Assembly: GCA_036396535.1 (NCBI GenBank)
Contig: DASWKR010000057.1
Span: forward strand, 62,001-126,000
Source: Acidimicrobiia bacterium
Lineage (GTDB): Bacteria > Actinomycetota > Acidimicrobiia > Spongiisociales > UBA5794
Length of the DNA stretch: 64,000 nucleotides
Direction: 5' to 3'
Every line of letters starts with the position of its first letter. Position 1 is the stretch's first letter. Shown here piece by piece: positions 35,535 through 44,323 of this stretch. A program made the translations under genes and the position numbers. The notes under the pieces were generated by a model, which saw nothing but the letters and a program-made list of their open reading frames with translations, had not been told where the DNA came from and did not search any database.

Positions 35535-38500
35535 TCACCGCAGCAGGTTGCGGATGTGCTTCATGGCGACGAGCACGGTGGCGACGTCGTCCACCCCGTC
35601 TGCCGCGAGCGCCTGGGCGAACCGGGTGAGCTGGGCGACGCCCGCCGTCCTGTCGACGAGGTACGAGTCGACCGCCGCTTCCGGAGTGGCACCTCTTGCC
35701 GACTCGAGGATCCTCTCGGCGAGCTGCCTGCGCAGAGCCGCCAGCTCGTCGCCCATCGCCTGGGCGGCCTGGCGGTGCCATCGTGACGCCGAGGGGAGCG
35801 AGTCGAGCTGCTTCTCGAGCCAGTCGATCTCGAACGCCGGGCCGACGAGCAAGAAGACCTCAGCTACGTCGCGCAGCGAGTGGCCTGTGCGGTCGGCAAC
35901 TTCGATGATCGCCGGGGCGTGCACCAGATCCTCGAGATAGGCGTGCGCCGCCGCGACGTGGGAGGGCACTCCGAGCGCCTCGAGCCTGGCGATCTCGCCC
36001 TGTCGCTCCTCACGCCATGCGGAGGGGCCGATCGTTCCGATGATGGCGGCCAGCTCGTCGAAGCTCGGCTTGGCGCCGGCGACGACCTGGCGCGTCGGGA
36101 TGTTGCCCATGTGGGCGAGGTTCCACCTGGCGACGGTCTCGGCCAGCTCGTCGATGCCGGTGAGCAGCTCGCGCTCGGTCTCGGGGGCGATGACGCCGAC
36201 CAGGGACTCGACGGCCGACCAGCGCTCCTCGGCCCCCGTCACGCGCCTGGCGACGCGGTAAGCCGTCACAACCTGATCCGGGCGGGCCCCTGCCTCGGTG
36301 GCGAGACGCGACACGAAGGTGATCCCCTCGGAGTTCACCACTTCGTTGGCGACCATCGTCGCAATCAGCTCGCGGCGCAGCGGGTGCCTCTCGAGGAGGT
36401 GCCCGAAGAGCTCGACCACCGCCTCCGGGAAGTACGAAGCGAGCTCCTCATCGAAGTCATCGGCTGCCGTCAGGTCGGAGACGACGAGCTGGTCGCGCAG
36501 CACGCGTTTGGCGTATGCGAGAAGCACGGCCAACTCAGGCGCCGTGAGCCCGGCCCCCGATCGCGAGCGGTCGCTCATCTCGTCGGTCGAGGGGAGCCGC
36601 TCGATCGACCTGCTGAGGAGTCCCTGCATCTCGAGCTGGTGCATGAGATCCTCGTGGGCCTCGATACGCCAGGGAGCCGCGGCGACCTCCTGGGCGAGGA
36701 TCTGTGCTTGCAGGAAGTTGTCGTAGAGGATCTTCGCCACCACGTCGTCGGCGACCGCGGCGACGACCTCGTCCCTCGCCTCCCTCGTCAGCTCGCCCGC
36801 CTCCTCGGCGAGACCGAGCAGGATCTTGAGGTTGACCTCGCGGTCCGAGCAATTGACGCCTCCCGAGTTGTCGATGAAGTCCGTGTAGATGCGGCCACCG
36901 CGGCCGGCGTACTCCACCCGGCCGAGCTGAGTGAATCCCAGGTTGCCGCCCTCGCCGACGACCCGGCACCGCAGCTCGGACGCATCGATCCTGACGGGGT
37001 CGTTCGCCCGGTCGTCTGCCTCGTCGTTGCCCTCCGTCGACGCCTTGACATAGGTTCCGATGCCGCCGTTCCAAAGGAGCGTCACCGGCGCCCTGAGGAT
37101 CGCCTTGATGGCCTCGCTCGGGGTGAGGGCGACGGCGTCGATCCCGAGGGCGGCGCGCGCCTCGGGCGACAGGTCGATTCGTTTGGCGGTGCGTGGCCAC
37201 ACCCCGCCGCCGTGTGAGATCTGGTCGCGGTCGTAGTCGGCCCACGAGGAGCGGGGAAGCTCGAAGAGCCGCTTCCGCTCGGCGTGGGAAGCGGCCGGGT
37301 CCGGATCAGGATCTATGAAGACGTGGCGATGATCGAAGGCTGCGACGAGCTTCACCTTGTTCGACAGGAGCATCCCGTTGCCGAAGACGTCGCCCGACAT
37401 GTCGCCGACGCCGACCACCGAGAAGGCCTGGTGTTCGGGGTCGATCCCGAGCTCCCGCAAGTGCCAGTTGACGGACTCCCACACACCCCGCGCCGTGATG
37501 CCGAGTGCCTTGTGGTCGTAGCCGGCCGATCCGCCTGAGGCGAATGCGTCTCCCAGCCAGTAGCCGTAGCCGGCGGCGATCTCGTTGGCGAGGTCGGAGA
37601 ACGTCGCCGTCCCCTTGTCGGCGGCGACGACGAGGTACGGGTCGCCGCCGTCGTGTACCACCACATCCGGGGGATGGATCACACGGCCGGCAACCAGGTT
37701 GTCGGTGACGTCGAGGAGTCCGGCGATGAACGTCGAGTAAGCCTGGCGCACGCCCTCCGGCGTCGGAGCGTCAGCTGACGTCCCGCGGAGGACGAACCCG
37801 CCCTTCGAGCCGGTAGGAACGATGACGGCGTTCTTCGTCATCTGTGCCTTCATGAGACCGAGCACCTCGGTGCGGTAGTCCTCCTTGCGCACGGACCAGC
37901 GGATCCCGCCCCGAGCGACCCTGCCACCCCGGAGGTGGATTCCCTCGACGTCCGGGGCGTACACGAACACCTCCGTGAAGGGAGCAGGCGCCGGCATACC
38001 GGGTACCCGGGCGGAGTCGAACTTGAACGAGAGCGAGCGGCGTCCGGGAACGTGCACGTTCGTGCGCAGAGTCGCCAGCACAAGGCCCAGGAAGCCGCGC
38101 AGGATCCTGTCCTCATCGAGCGAGTCGACTGCATCGAGCCGGTCCTGCAACTCGTCGACGAGGTCGACCTCTCGCTCCCACCCGGCGCCGGAGGCGTCGA
38201 AGCGCGCCTCGAAGAGGTCTGTGATCAGCTCTGCGATGAGCGGGTGCCGGGCGAACGTCCCGTTGATGTATGCCTGCGTGAATCCGGAGCCGACCCTCTG
38301 CCAGTAGGTGCGGTATGCCCTCAGGACGGTCACTTGGTCATGTGTCAGCCGTGAGTTGACGATCAGGCGGTTGAGACTGTCCGACTCGGACGCCCCTGTG
38401 AGCGCAGACCTGACGGTGGCGGCGACTCGGCTGCCGCACCGGTCCACCTCGATCGGCGCGCCTTCCGGGTCGAGGACCCCGAAGTCGTGGATGAAGATCG

Positions 38501-40304
38501 TCTCCTCACCGTCTTGAACCCGCGTCGGAACCTCCTCGACGACGCGCAGGCCGAGGTCCTCGAGGATCGGCATCACAGACGACAGCTCCAAGCGGGTTTC
38601 TGATCGATAGATCGTGAGCCGGGAGAGGGACTCGCCGTTGCGGTCCTCGTGCTGCACCCCGACGACGACCGCCTCGCCTGTGCTTGCGAGCTCCTCGAGC
38701 CTGGCGAGATCTCCGATGGCGACGTCGAGGTGGGTCGACGACTTGTAGTACTCGGGGAGGCACGGCGACCATGCCTCGACGAGCCTCTTGGCGGCGGCGC
38801 GACCCCGGTGAGCCGACATCCTCTCGACCATGATCTCGTCCCATGTCCTCGTCACTGCGACGACACGGTTCTCGAGCTGTGCGAGCGGCACCTCCGGCAC
38901 TCTCTCGTCGACCCACACGGTGAAGTGCATGCGCGCCGTGCCGGTTTCGCCGAGTGAGAGGCGGTAGTCGACCGACGCCCCGCCGTACTCCTGACGGACG
39001 ATCTCCTGGATCTCCATGCGGCGCTCTCCGTTGAAGCGGTCGCGCGGGACGACAACGAGGACGGAGACGCTCCGGCGGAGCAGATCGGGTCGCACGAAGA
39101 CCTTGACCTGCTCACGCTCCTGGAGGCGGACGAGGCCGACCAGGCTCATCCTGATCCCCTCGGTCGGAGTTGCAAAGAGCTCGTCCTTCGGGAAGCTGTT
39201 GAACAGCTGGACGAGCTCCTTGTAGTAGTGCGAGCCGACGATCGTGTCCTCGGCGTCGAGGATCTCGGCCAGCTTGCTGCGGAGCTCGGGCAATGTGTCT
39301 GCCGGCGCCATGTACGCCTTCGACGTGAAGAGCCCGAGCATGCGGGCCTCGCCGATGACCCGACCGTCACTCGACATGTGCCTGATCCCGACGTAGTCCA
39401 TCCTCACTCTGCGATGCACCCGTGACTCCGTGTTTGACTTCGAGATCACGAGGAGCCTCCCCTCCTCGTACCGGGCCCGCAGACGAGGCGAGAGGGTGCT
39501 GATGAGCACGGGCTCGGCGAAGCGGGACGTCGCGGTGCCGCGCAGGATGCCGAGCCCCGACCCGGGCACCGCAGAGATGACGTCGCCCTCGTCTCCGGGA
39601 GCGATCGCATACTCGCGATAGCCGAGGAAGACGAAGTTGTCCTCGAGGAGCCATTCGAGGAAGGCGATCGCCTCGTCCACGGTGGCGGCGGGATACGCCG
39701 ACGTGCCCGCCTTGGCCAGGTCGATCATGCGATGAACCGCCTGCTGCATGGGGCGGAAGTCGTCGACGGCCTTGCGGACATCTCCGAGCACGGCGGTGAG
39801 GCGCCGTTCGAGCCCCTCCATCTCCTCGCCCGACAACGAGGCGCTCAACTCGTAGTGCTGGAACGACTCTCGAGCCTCGGCGGCCCTTGCGGGAACGACG
39901 TCGACGAGCCGCCCGGCGGCGTCCCGCACGGTGCCGATGACCGGGTGGAACACGGCGTCGACCGAGTAGCCGAGGAGCTGGAGCTCGTTCGTGACCGAGT
40001 CCACCAGAAAGGACATGTCGGGCGAGAGGATCTCGATGACCGTCACCGGGCGCTCGTAGCCGTTGCGCTCGATCGTCGGGACGAACGCCCTGACGTGAGA
40101 GGGGCCGGCAGGTGCCGAGTCGACGAAGGCGAACGTGTCCTCGACGAGGCGCCTGGCGGCGTCGACTCCGAGCGAGTCCAGCAGGTCGAGCGGAAGCCTG
40201 CGGAGGAAGATCCTGGCATAGCTCTGGAGAACCGACGAAGCATCCGCCTCACGGAGCCGGTTCAGCACGGCCTCGGTAGATCCCTCGATTTCGCTGTCGA
40301 CCAA
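35535..40304 (-). CDS. NAD-specific glutamate dehydrogenase, large (180 kDa) type
   Basis: A 1589-residue enzyme of the GDH-180 class, which oxidatively deaminates glutamate to 2-oxoglutarate with NAD. The N-terminal about 700 residues are regulatory ACT-like domains (ILSPDMSFLVDSVTNEL, VFVRPDLLRRSVSVLVVVPRDRF). The catalytic domain begins near 780 with GGRVARGGIRWSVRKEDYRTE and LMKAQMTKNAVIVPTGSKGG, and the NAD-binding half includes VVGVGDMSGDVFGNGML and VGEGGNLGFTQLGR. The start is TTG 40304, with GGTGG upstream. Length agrees with the family norm of about 1600. It is probably transcribed with msrB, 80 bases upstream. Confidence 0.95.
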   Translation of the reverse strand: MVDSEIEGSTEAVLNRLREADASSVLQSYARIFLRRLPLDLLDSLGVDAARRLVEDTFAFVDSAPAGPSHVRAFVPTIERNGYERPVTVIEILSPDMSFLVDSVTNELQLLGYSVDAVFHPVIGTVRDAAGRLVDVVPARAAEARESFQHYELSASLSGEEMEGLERRLTAVLGDVRKAVDDFRPMQQAVHRMIDLAKAGTSAYPAATVDEAIAFLEWLLEDNFVFLGYREYAIAPGDEGDVISAVPGSGLGILRGTATSRFAEPVLISTLSPRLRARYEEGRLLVISKSNTESRVHRRVRMDYVGIRHMSSDGRVIGEARMLGLFTSKAYMAPADTLPELRSKLAEILDAEDTIVGSHYYKELVQLFNSFPKDELFATPTEGIRMSLVGLVRLQEREQVKVFVRPDLLRRSVSVLVVVPRDRFNGERRMEIQEIVRQEYGGASVDYRLSLGETGTARMHFTVWVDERVPEVPLAQLENRVVAVTRTWDEIMVERMSAHRGRAAAKRLVEAWSPCLPEYYKSSTHLDVAIGDLARLEELASTGEAVVVGVQHEDRNGESLSRLTIYRSETRLELSSVMPILEDLGLRVVEEVPTRVQDGEETIFIHDFGVLDPEGAPIEVDRCGSRVAATVRSALTGASESDSLNRLIVNSRLTHDQVTVLRAYRTYWQRVGSGFTQAYINGTFARHPLIAELITDLFEARFDASGAGWEREVDLVDELQDRLDAVDSLDEDRILRGFLGLVLATLRTNVHVPGRRSLSFKFDSARVPGMPAPAPFTEVFVYAPDVEGIHLRGGRVARGGIRWSVRKEDYRTEVLGLMKAQMTKNAVIVPTGSKGGFVLRGTSADAPTPEGVRQAYSTFIAGLLDVTDNLVAGRVIHPPDVVVHDGGDPYLVVAADKGTATFSDLANEIAAGYGYWLGDAFASGGSAGYDHKALGITARGVWESVNWHLRELGIDPEHQAFSVVGVGDMSGDVFGNGMLLSNKVKLVAAFDHRHVFIDPDPDPAASHAERKRLFELPRSSWADYDRDQISHGGGVWPRTAKRIDLSPEARAALGIDAVALTPSEAIKAILRAPVTLLWNGGIGTYVKASTEGNDEADDRANDPVRIDASELRCRVVGEGGNLGFTQLGRVEYAGRGGRIYTDFIDNSGGVNCSDREVNLKILLGLAEEAGELTREARDEVVAAVADDVVAKILYDNFLQAQILAQEVAAAPWRIEAHEDLMHQLEMQGLLSRSIERLPSTDEMSDRSRSGAGLTAPELAVLLAYAKRVLRDQLVVSDLTAADDFDEELASYFPEAVVELFGHLLERHPLRRELIATMVANEVVNSEGITFVSRLATEAGARPDQVVTAYRVARRVTGAEERWSAVESLVGVIAPETERELLTGIDELAETVARWNLAHMGNIPTRQVVAGAKPSFDELAAIIGTIGPSAWREERQGEIARLEALGVPSHVAAAHAYLEDLVHAPAIIEVADRTGHSLRDVAEVFLLVGPAFEIDWLEKQLDSLPSASRWHRQAAQAMGDELAALRRQLAERILESARGATPEAAVDSYLVDRTAGVAQLTRFAQALAADGVDDVATVLVAMKHIRNLLR

Positions 40305-40384
40305 TCGTCCACCACGCGAAGTGTCTCACCGACTCTATCGGCAGTCGCCACGGAAACGCTGAACCCTGATAGCGACGCGGCCGC

Positions 40385-40765
40385 TCAGCCGCCCTCCAGG
40401 CGCAACGAGGCCGAGTTCATGCAGTAGCGGGTCCCAGTCGGGCGCGGACCGTCCGGGAACAGGTGACCGAGGTGGGCACCGCACGAGGCACACTGCACCT
40501 CCGTCCTGACCATGCCCATGCTGCTGTCCTCATGCGTGGCGACGCGGTCGTGGTCGATCGCTTCGAAGAAGCTGGGCCAGCCGGTGCCCGAGTCGTATTT
40601 CGCTTCGGACGAGAAGAGCGGGGCGTCGCACACGATGCAGCGGTAGAGCCCATCGCCCTTGCTGTCCCAGTACTCGCCGGTGAAGGCCCGCTCGGTGCCG
40701 GCCTCTTGCGTGACGTGGTACTGGAGCGGTGTCAGGCGGTCCCTCAGCTCAGCGTCGTCCGTCAT
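40385..40765 (-). CDS. msrB: Peptide-methionine (R)-S-oxide reductase MsrB
   Basis: A 126-residue MsrB that repairs methionine-R-sulfoxide in proteins. The four zinc cysteines are in [11 protein letters not shown] and [14 protein letters not shown], the substrate pocket is [12 protein letters not shown], and the catalytic cysteine is in RYCMNSASL near residue 117. The residue after the cysteine is methionine rather than the more usual isoleucine or valine. The protein is cytoplasmic and standalone, not fused to MsrA. Confidence 0.95.
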   Translation of the reverse strand: MTDDAELRDRLTPLQYHVTQEAGTERAFTGEYWDSKGDGLYRCIVCDAPLFSSEAKYDSGTGWPSFFEAIDHDRVATHEDSSMGMVRTEVQCASCGAHLGHLFPDGPRPTGTRYCMNSASLRLEGG

Positions 40766-40901
40766 GGGCTCAGCCTAGGAGGGTGCCGGAGGAATGCCGC
40801 CAGGCTGACCGACGGCGGATCCACGGGCGCCGCGCTCGAGCCCGCCGATGACGGGACCCGCCATCGATCGATAGGCCGAGGCCACAGTTACCCTGGCCGT
40901 C

Positions 40902-41237
40902 ATGACAGCCCGAGATGATCCCGGGATGCCCGACGGGCGCTCCCTCGTCGGCTCGATGGAGTGGGATTCGCTGCCCTACGGATGCGTCGGCATGACGCGG
41001 CGAGCTGAGGTGGCAGGCAAGTCTCTTTGGTCTTGGCTCATCCTCGTCCCGTGGGCGGTCAACGACGCCAAGCCATGGATCGACGGCACGGAGCTCATCG
41101 AGAGGCCCCTCATGCCGATCGACGACCAGAAGGAGCTCGTGCTGTCGAAGATGCGAGAGATCCTCGACGAGCGGTACGGCGAGTCGGTCGGGGGCCAGAC
41201 GATCGATCGCTTCATGAGAGAGCTCGGGGCAGACTGA
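40902..41237 (+). CDS. Hypothetical protein
   Basis: A 111-residue soluble protein that I do not recognise. Its middle part (KSLWSWLILVPWAVNDAKPW) is rich in tryptophan and hydrophobic residues and its end is helical and acidic. ATG 40902 has no clear ribosome-binding site; ATG 40926 is an alternative start. The gene ends just before the phosphotransferase gene and may be cotranscribed with it. Confidence 0.6.
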   Translation: MTARDDPGMPDGRSLVGSMEWDSLPYGCVGMTRRAEVAGKSLWSWLILVPWAVNDAKPWIDGTELIERPLMPIDDQKELVLSKMREILDERYGESVGGQTIDRFMRELGAD

Positions 41238-41287
41238 GCGGTCACCTGCCAGGAGGCGCCGACGTCACCGACCCGAAGCTGCCCGCC

Positions 41288-42442
41288 GTGGCGGCGCTGC
41301 TCGGAGAGGGAGGTCCCGATCTCGTCCGTTCCGTCCTGGCGGGTGGCAGCGTCGGCGCAGTACGGATCGTCCAGGTTCGGTACGTCCCACGCCGCAACAT
41401 CACCGTCCAGTTCGTCGTGACCGTGGCGGGGGCAGAGGTGATGGTGACCGCCGTGTCCGGGCTCGACGTGCCGGACGACCTTCCGAGCGTCGAGGCCGCC
41501 GGGCATCGCATCGCCTTCTGGCGATTCCCGCACGACCCATTCCTGCCCGGCCTGGCGTCGGCGGTCGACGCCGATCGGGTGCGGGGCTTGCTCGAGACCC
41601 TCGGAGCCGCGGGGAGAGACGTTCGCGTCCGGACCAGGACGTATCGGGCGGGCAGGCGAGCCGTCGTCGAGGTGACGACAGAAGAAGCACGTGTCTTCTT
41701 GAAGGTCGTGCGGCCGCACCGCACTCGAGCACTGCACGACCACCATGTCGCATTGGCGGACGAGGTCCCGATCCCGCACAGCCTGGGGCTGGCAGCCGAC
41801 CTCGGGATCGTCGCCCTCGAGGCGATGCCCGGGCGAACGCTGCGAGACGTCGTCGAGGCAGGTCGAGCGAGGCCGAGTGGTCGAGCCCTCGTCGACCTCC
41901 TGAACCGCCTACCCCTCTCGCCCACGTCAGGGAAGGTGGCCGGACCCGACGACCGGGTCGCCGATCACGCCAGACTGCTCGAAGCGGTCCTGCCGCGCCA
42001 GGCGGGGCGCATCGCCGACCTGGCGAGGCGGGCCGGTCCGCTGGGGGATGACTCAGCATCGGTGGCGGCTCATGGCGACTTCCACTTGGGACAGGTGCTC
42101 GTCGACGAAGGTGACATCGTCGGGCTCGTCGACGTCGACACCGCAGGAGCGGGGCGCCGAGTCAACGATCTGGCGCAGATGCTCGGCCACGCCGCCACGG
42201 TCGCCACCATCTCGGCAGCTCCGGCTGCGGTGCGGTCCTACGGTGCCGATCTGGTGAGGGACTTCGACGCCGTCGTCGATGGTGCGGCCCTGCGCAGGAA
42301 GACTGCTGCCGCAATATTCGGGCTGGCCACGGGTCCCTTCCGGGTCCAGGAGGAGGACTGGCCGGCGAGGACGAGCGAGCGGCTCGCACTCGTCGAGGCT
42401 TGGCTCGACTCGGTAGACACGATGTCCACCCCGATCGTGTGA
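41288..42442 (+). CDS. Phosphotransferase / kinase-like protein (APH or maltokinase fold)
   Basis: A protein of about 384 residues with the fold of aminoglycoside phosphotransferases and maltokinases. The catalytic loop reads AAHGDFHLGQVLVDEG (Asp near residue 260) and the metal motif is GLVDVDTAGAG. The N-lobe lysine is probably in ARVFLKVVRPH. The start is uncertain: AGGAGG at 41251-41256 is ideally placed for the GTC at 41264 (residues VTDPKLP), which is not a normal start codon, whereas GTG 41288 is the first canonical in-frame start and lacks such a site. The substrate is unknown; sugar or antibiotic phosphorylation are both possible. Confidence 0.8.
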   Translation: MAALLGEGGPDLVRSVLAGGSVGAVRIVQVRYVPRRNITVQFVVTVAGAEVMVTAVSGLDVPDDLPSVEAAGHRIAFWRFPHDPFLPGLASAVDADRVRGLLETLGAAGRDVRVRTRTYRAGRRAVVEVTTEEARVFLKVVRPHRTRALHDHHVALADEVPIPHSLGLAADLGIVALEAMPGRTLRDVVEAGRARPSGRALVDLLNRLPLSPTSGKVAGPDDRVADHARLLEAVLPRQAGRIADLARRAGPLGDDSASVAAHGDFHLGQVLVDEGDIVGLVDVDTAGAGRRVNDLAQMLGHAATVATISAAPAAVRSYGADLVRDFDAVVDGAALRRKTAAAIFGLATGPFRVQEEDWPARTSERLALVEAWLDSVDTMSTPIV

Positions 42443-42546
42443 CGCTGCCATCCGATTGAGATTCGCGGTCGCTTTGTCGTCGGTTGATGCACCGTTAACG
42501 CGCTCTCATCGACGATCACAGTCCATTCGACGGCAAGGAGGCCAAC

Positions 42547-43128
42547 GTGGTTGTAGCAAAGAGATGGAAGGTCGTTGGGGGATCGCTCGTGATGGTGGTC
42601 ACCACCGGTACCGGGGCCGCCATCGCACGAGACGCCGGCAGTGCACCGCCGATCGACCTCGACGAGGTGGTGCGCCTCGAGCAGGTGACGCCGGCGCGGA
42701 TCGCTCGCCTGACTTCCGATCGACCTGTCGTGACGATCGAGCGCGGTGACTCGGCGGCGACGCCTTTCGATGCAACGGAGACCAGCGGCTCGACCGACAC
42801 GACCGACACGACCGGCTCGACCGACACGACCGACACGACCGACACGACCGGCTCGACCGACACGACCGACACGACCGACACGACCGACACGACCGACACG
42901 AGTAACGACGACGACAACAGCGGCCCCGGCGGAGACGACGACAACAGCGGCCCCGGCGGAGACGACGACAACAACACCGGCCCCGGCGGAGACGACGACA
43001 ACAACACCGGCCCCGGCGGAGACGACGACAACAGCGGCCCCGACGGAGACGACGACGAGGGTGACCAAGACAGCGCCGATACGTCCGGCTCCGCAGACAC
43101 CAGCGGCTCCGCAGACACCAGCGACTGA
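42547..43128 (+). CDS. Secreted acidic protein with Thr-Asp and Asp-Gly-Pro repeats
   Basis: A 193-residue protein starting at GTG 42547 with a hydrophobic N-terminal signal-like segment (VVGGSLVMVVTTGTGAAIA). Residues 31-78 are ordinary, then a tail of about 110 residues is made of two repeat arrays: TDTTDTT/GSTDTTDTT units followed by DDDNSGPGG or DDDNNTGPGG units, ending in SADTSG repeats. The tail is strongly acidic and probably unstructured; the Asp-Gly clusters could bind divalent cations. Copy numbers may vary between strains. No homologous function is recognised. Confidence 0.75.
   Translation: MVVAKRWKVVGGSLVMVVTTGTGAAIARDAGSAPPIDLDEVVRLEQVTPARIARLTSDRPVVTIERGDSAATPFDATETSGSTDTTDTTGSTDTTDTTDTTGSTDTTDTTDTTDTTDTSNDDDNSGPGGDDDNSGPGGDDDNNTGPGGDDDNNTGPGGDDDNSGPDGDDDEGDQDSADTSGSADTSGSADTSD
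42784..42903 (+). repeat. Tandem repeat encoding (GS)TDTTDTT units
   Basis: Nine-base units (GACACGACC and GGCTCGACC variants) repeated head-to-tail within the acidic secreted protein gene. The array is made of three blocks of growing length, each opened by GGCTCGACC. It is in frame throughout. Confidence 0.85.
42907..43047 (+). repeat. Tandem repeat of 27/30-bp units encoding DDDNSGPGG
   Basis: Five in-frame units of 27, 27, 30, 30 and 27 bases start at 42907, 42934, 42961, 42991 and 43021. The two 30-base units gain one codon (NNT instead of NS). The near-identity of copies suggests recent expansion. Confidence 0.9.
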
Positions 43129-43150
43129 CCGCCCCACGGATCAGCCGACG

Positions 43151-43185
43151 GTTCGGGAGCCTTCCGACAAGGAGGGCTCCCGAAC
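43151..43185. terminator. Terminator between convergent genes
   Basis: GTTCGGGAGCC and GGCTCCCGAAC form a perfect 11-bp stem enclosing 13 bases. It separates the repeat-rich secreted protein gene from the convergent DNA ligase gene. Confidence 0.65.
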
Positions 43186-43273
43186 GTCGAGGGGCGGGCG
43201 TTGTCTCGACTGCCCGGGCCCAGCGAATCGATACCTGCCGTGCGACGGCGGCGTAGCTCGAGGCGGTTGGGAG

Positions 43274-44305
43274 TCAGGAGACCACGGTGCTGAACCCGAC
43301 CACCTTGGGGCGTTCGAGCTGATCCATCGTGCACTGCTCGGCGGGCTTGTCCGGGCGCCACCGCTCGAACCTGGCGGCGTGCCGGAAACGCCCGCCTTCG
43401 AGCTGATCGTACGACACCTGGACGACCACGTCCGGCTCGACGGGGATCCAATCGAGATCCTTGCCTTGCGACCAGCGGCTGAGGGCACCGGGCATACGCG
43501 CCGCATCCCCTCCCCCGAAGCTCACATCGGCCCGAAGCTCCTCGAATCGGGCGAGCAGCGAGGATCGGTCGCTGTCCGAGAAGCCGGAACAGTGCCCGAT
43601 GAAGTGGAGGTCGCCGGCATCGTTGTAGACGCCGAGGAGCAAGGAGCCGATCTTGCCGCCGTCCTTGTGGACGCGGTACCCGCCGACGACACAGTCGCAG
43701 TCACGGCGATGCTTCCACTTGAGCCAATCCCGCTTGTCCTGGCGGTACACGCCGTCCGCCTGCTTGCAGATGATGCCGTCGCAGCCTGCGCCTTCGAACG
43801 CATCGAACCACTCCGACGCCACTGCGAGATCGTCCGTCACCGGCGTGAGGTGCCATGGGTGGCCGACCCGATGGAACAACGATTCGAGCCGCTGGCGCCG
43901 CTCGGTGTAAGGCCGCTCCCGAAGGTCCTCGCCGTCGTGTGCCAGGAGATCGAACGCCACCAGCTCCGCAGGGATCTCGTCCGAGAGCATTTCAACGCGA
44001 GACCGAGCCGGATGGATGCGGAGCTGCAGCTGATCGAACTGGGTGACGTCGTCGATGATGACGACCACCTCACCGTCGACGACCGAACCCGCAGGAAGCT
44101 GGCGCAATGCGGCCTCGAGCTCGGGGAAGTACCTGAGCAGCGGGCGCTTGTTGCGGCTGTCGAGGCGAACCTCCGTGCCGCCCCAGGCGATCGCTCTGAA
44201 CCCGTCCCACTTCGGCTCGTACACCCACCCGGGAGGCTCGGGTGGCGATTCTTTCACCTTGGCGAGCATCGGCAGGATGGGCGGTTCGAATGGCCATTCG
44301 CTCAT
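43274..44305 (-). CDS. ATP-dependent DNA ligase (LigC / LigD-ligase-like)
   Basis: A 343-residue ligase of the small ATP-dependent kind. The nucleotidylated lysine is K32 in motif I (YEPKWDGFRAI). Motif III-like VAFDLLAHDGEDL lies near 115, motif IV GCDGIICKQ near 175 and motif V WLKWKHRRDCDCVVGG near 195; the C-terminal half is the OB-fold. Such ligases seal DNA ends in repair and end joining. It is coded about 9 kb from the LigD-type polymerase, so the two activities are separate proteins here. Confidence 0.93.
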   Translation of the reverse strand: MSEWPFEPPILPMLAKVKESPPEPPGWVYEPKWDGFRAIAWGGTEVRLDSRNKRPLLRYFPELEAALRQLPAGSVVDGEVVVIIDDVTQFDQLQLRIHPARSRVEMLSDEIPAELVAFDLLAHDGEDLRERPYTERRQRLESLFHRVGHPWHLTPVTDDLAVASEWFDAFEGAGCDGIICKQADGVYRQDKRDWLKWKHRRDCDCVVGGYRVHKDGGKIGSLLLGVYNDAGDLHFIGHCSGFSDSDRSSLLARFEELRADVSFGGGDAARMPGALSRWSQGKDLDWIPVEPDVVVQVSYDQLEGGRFRHAARFERWRPDKPAEQCTMDQLERPKVVGFSTVVS

Positions 44306-44323
44306 CGCGCCACAATACGGACG

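Noticed and set aside
42784-43047. Repeats that could be taken for a CRISPR array.
   Set aside because: Units are contiguous, in frame and have no unique spacers, so this is a coding repeat.
42238-43137. Long minus-strand frames with Val-Ser and Arg-rich repeats across the tandem repeat array.
   Set aside because: They arise because the repeat array is open in every frame; only the plus-strand frame has a signal peptide and a ribosome-binding site.
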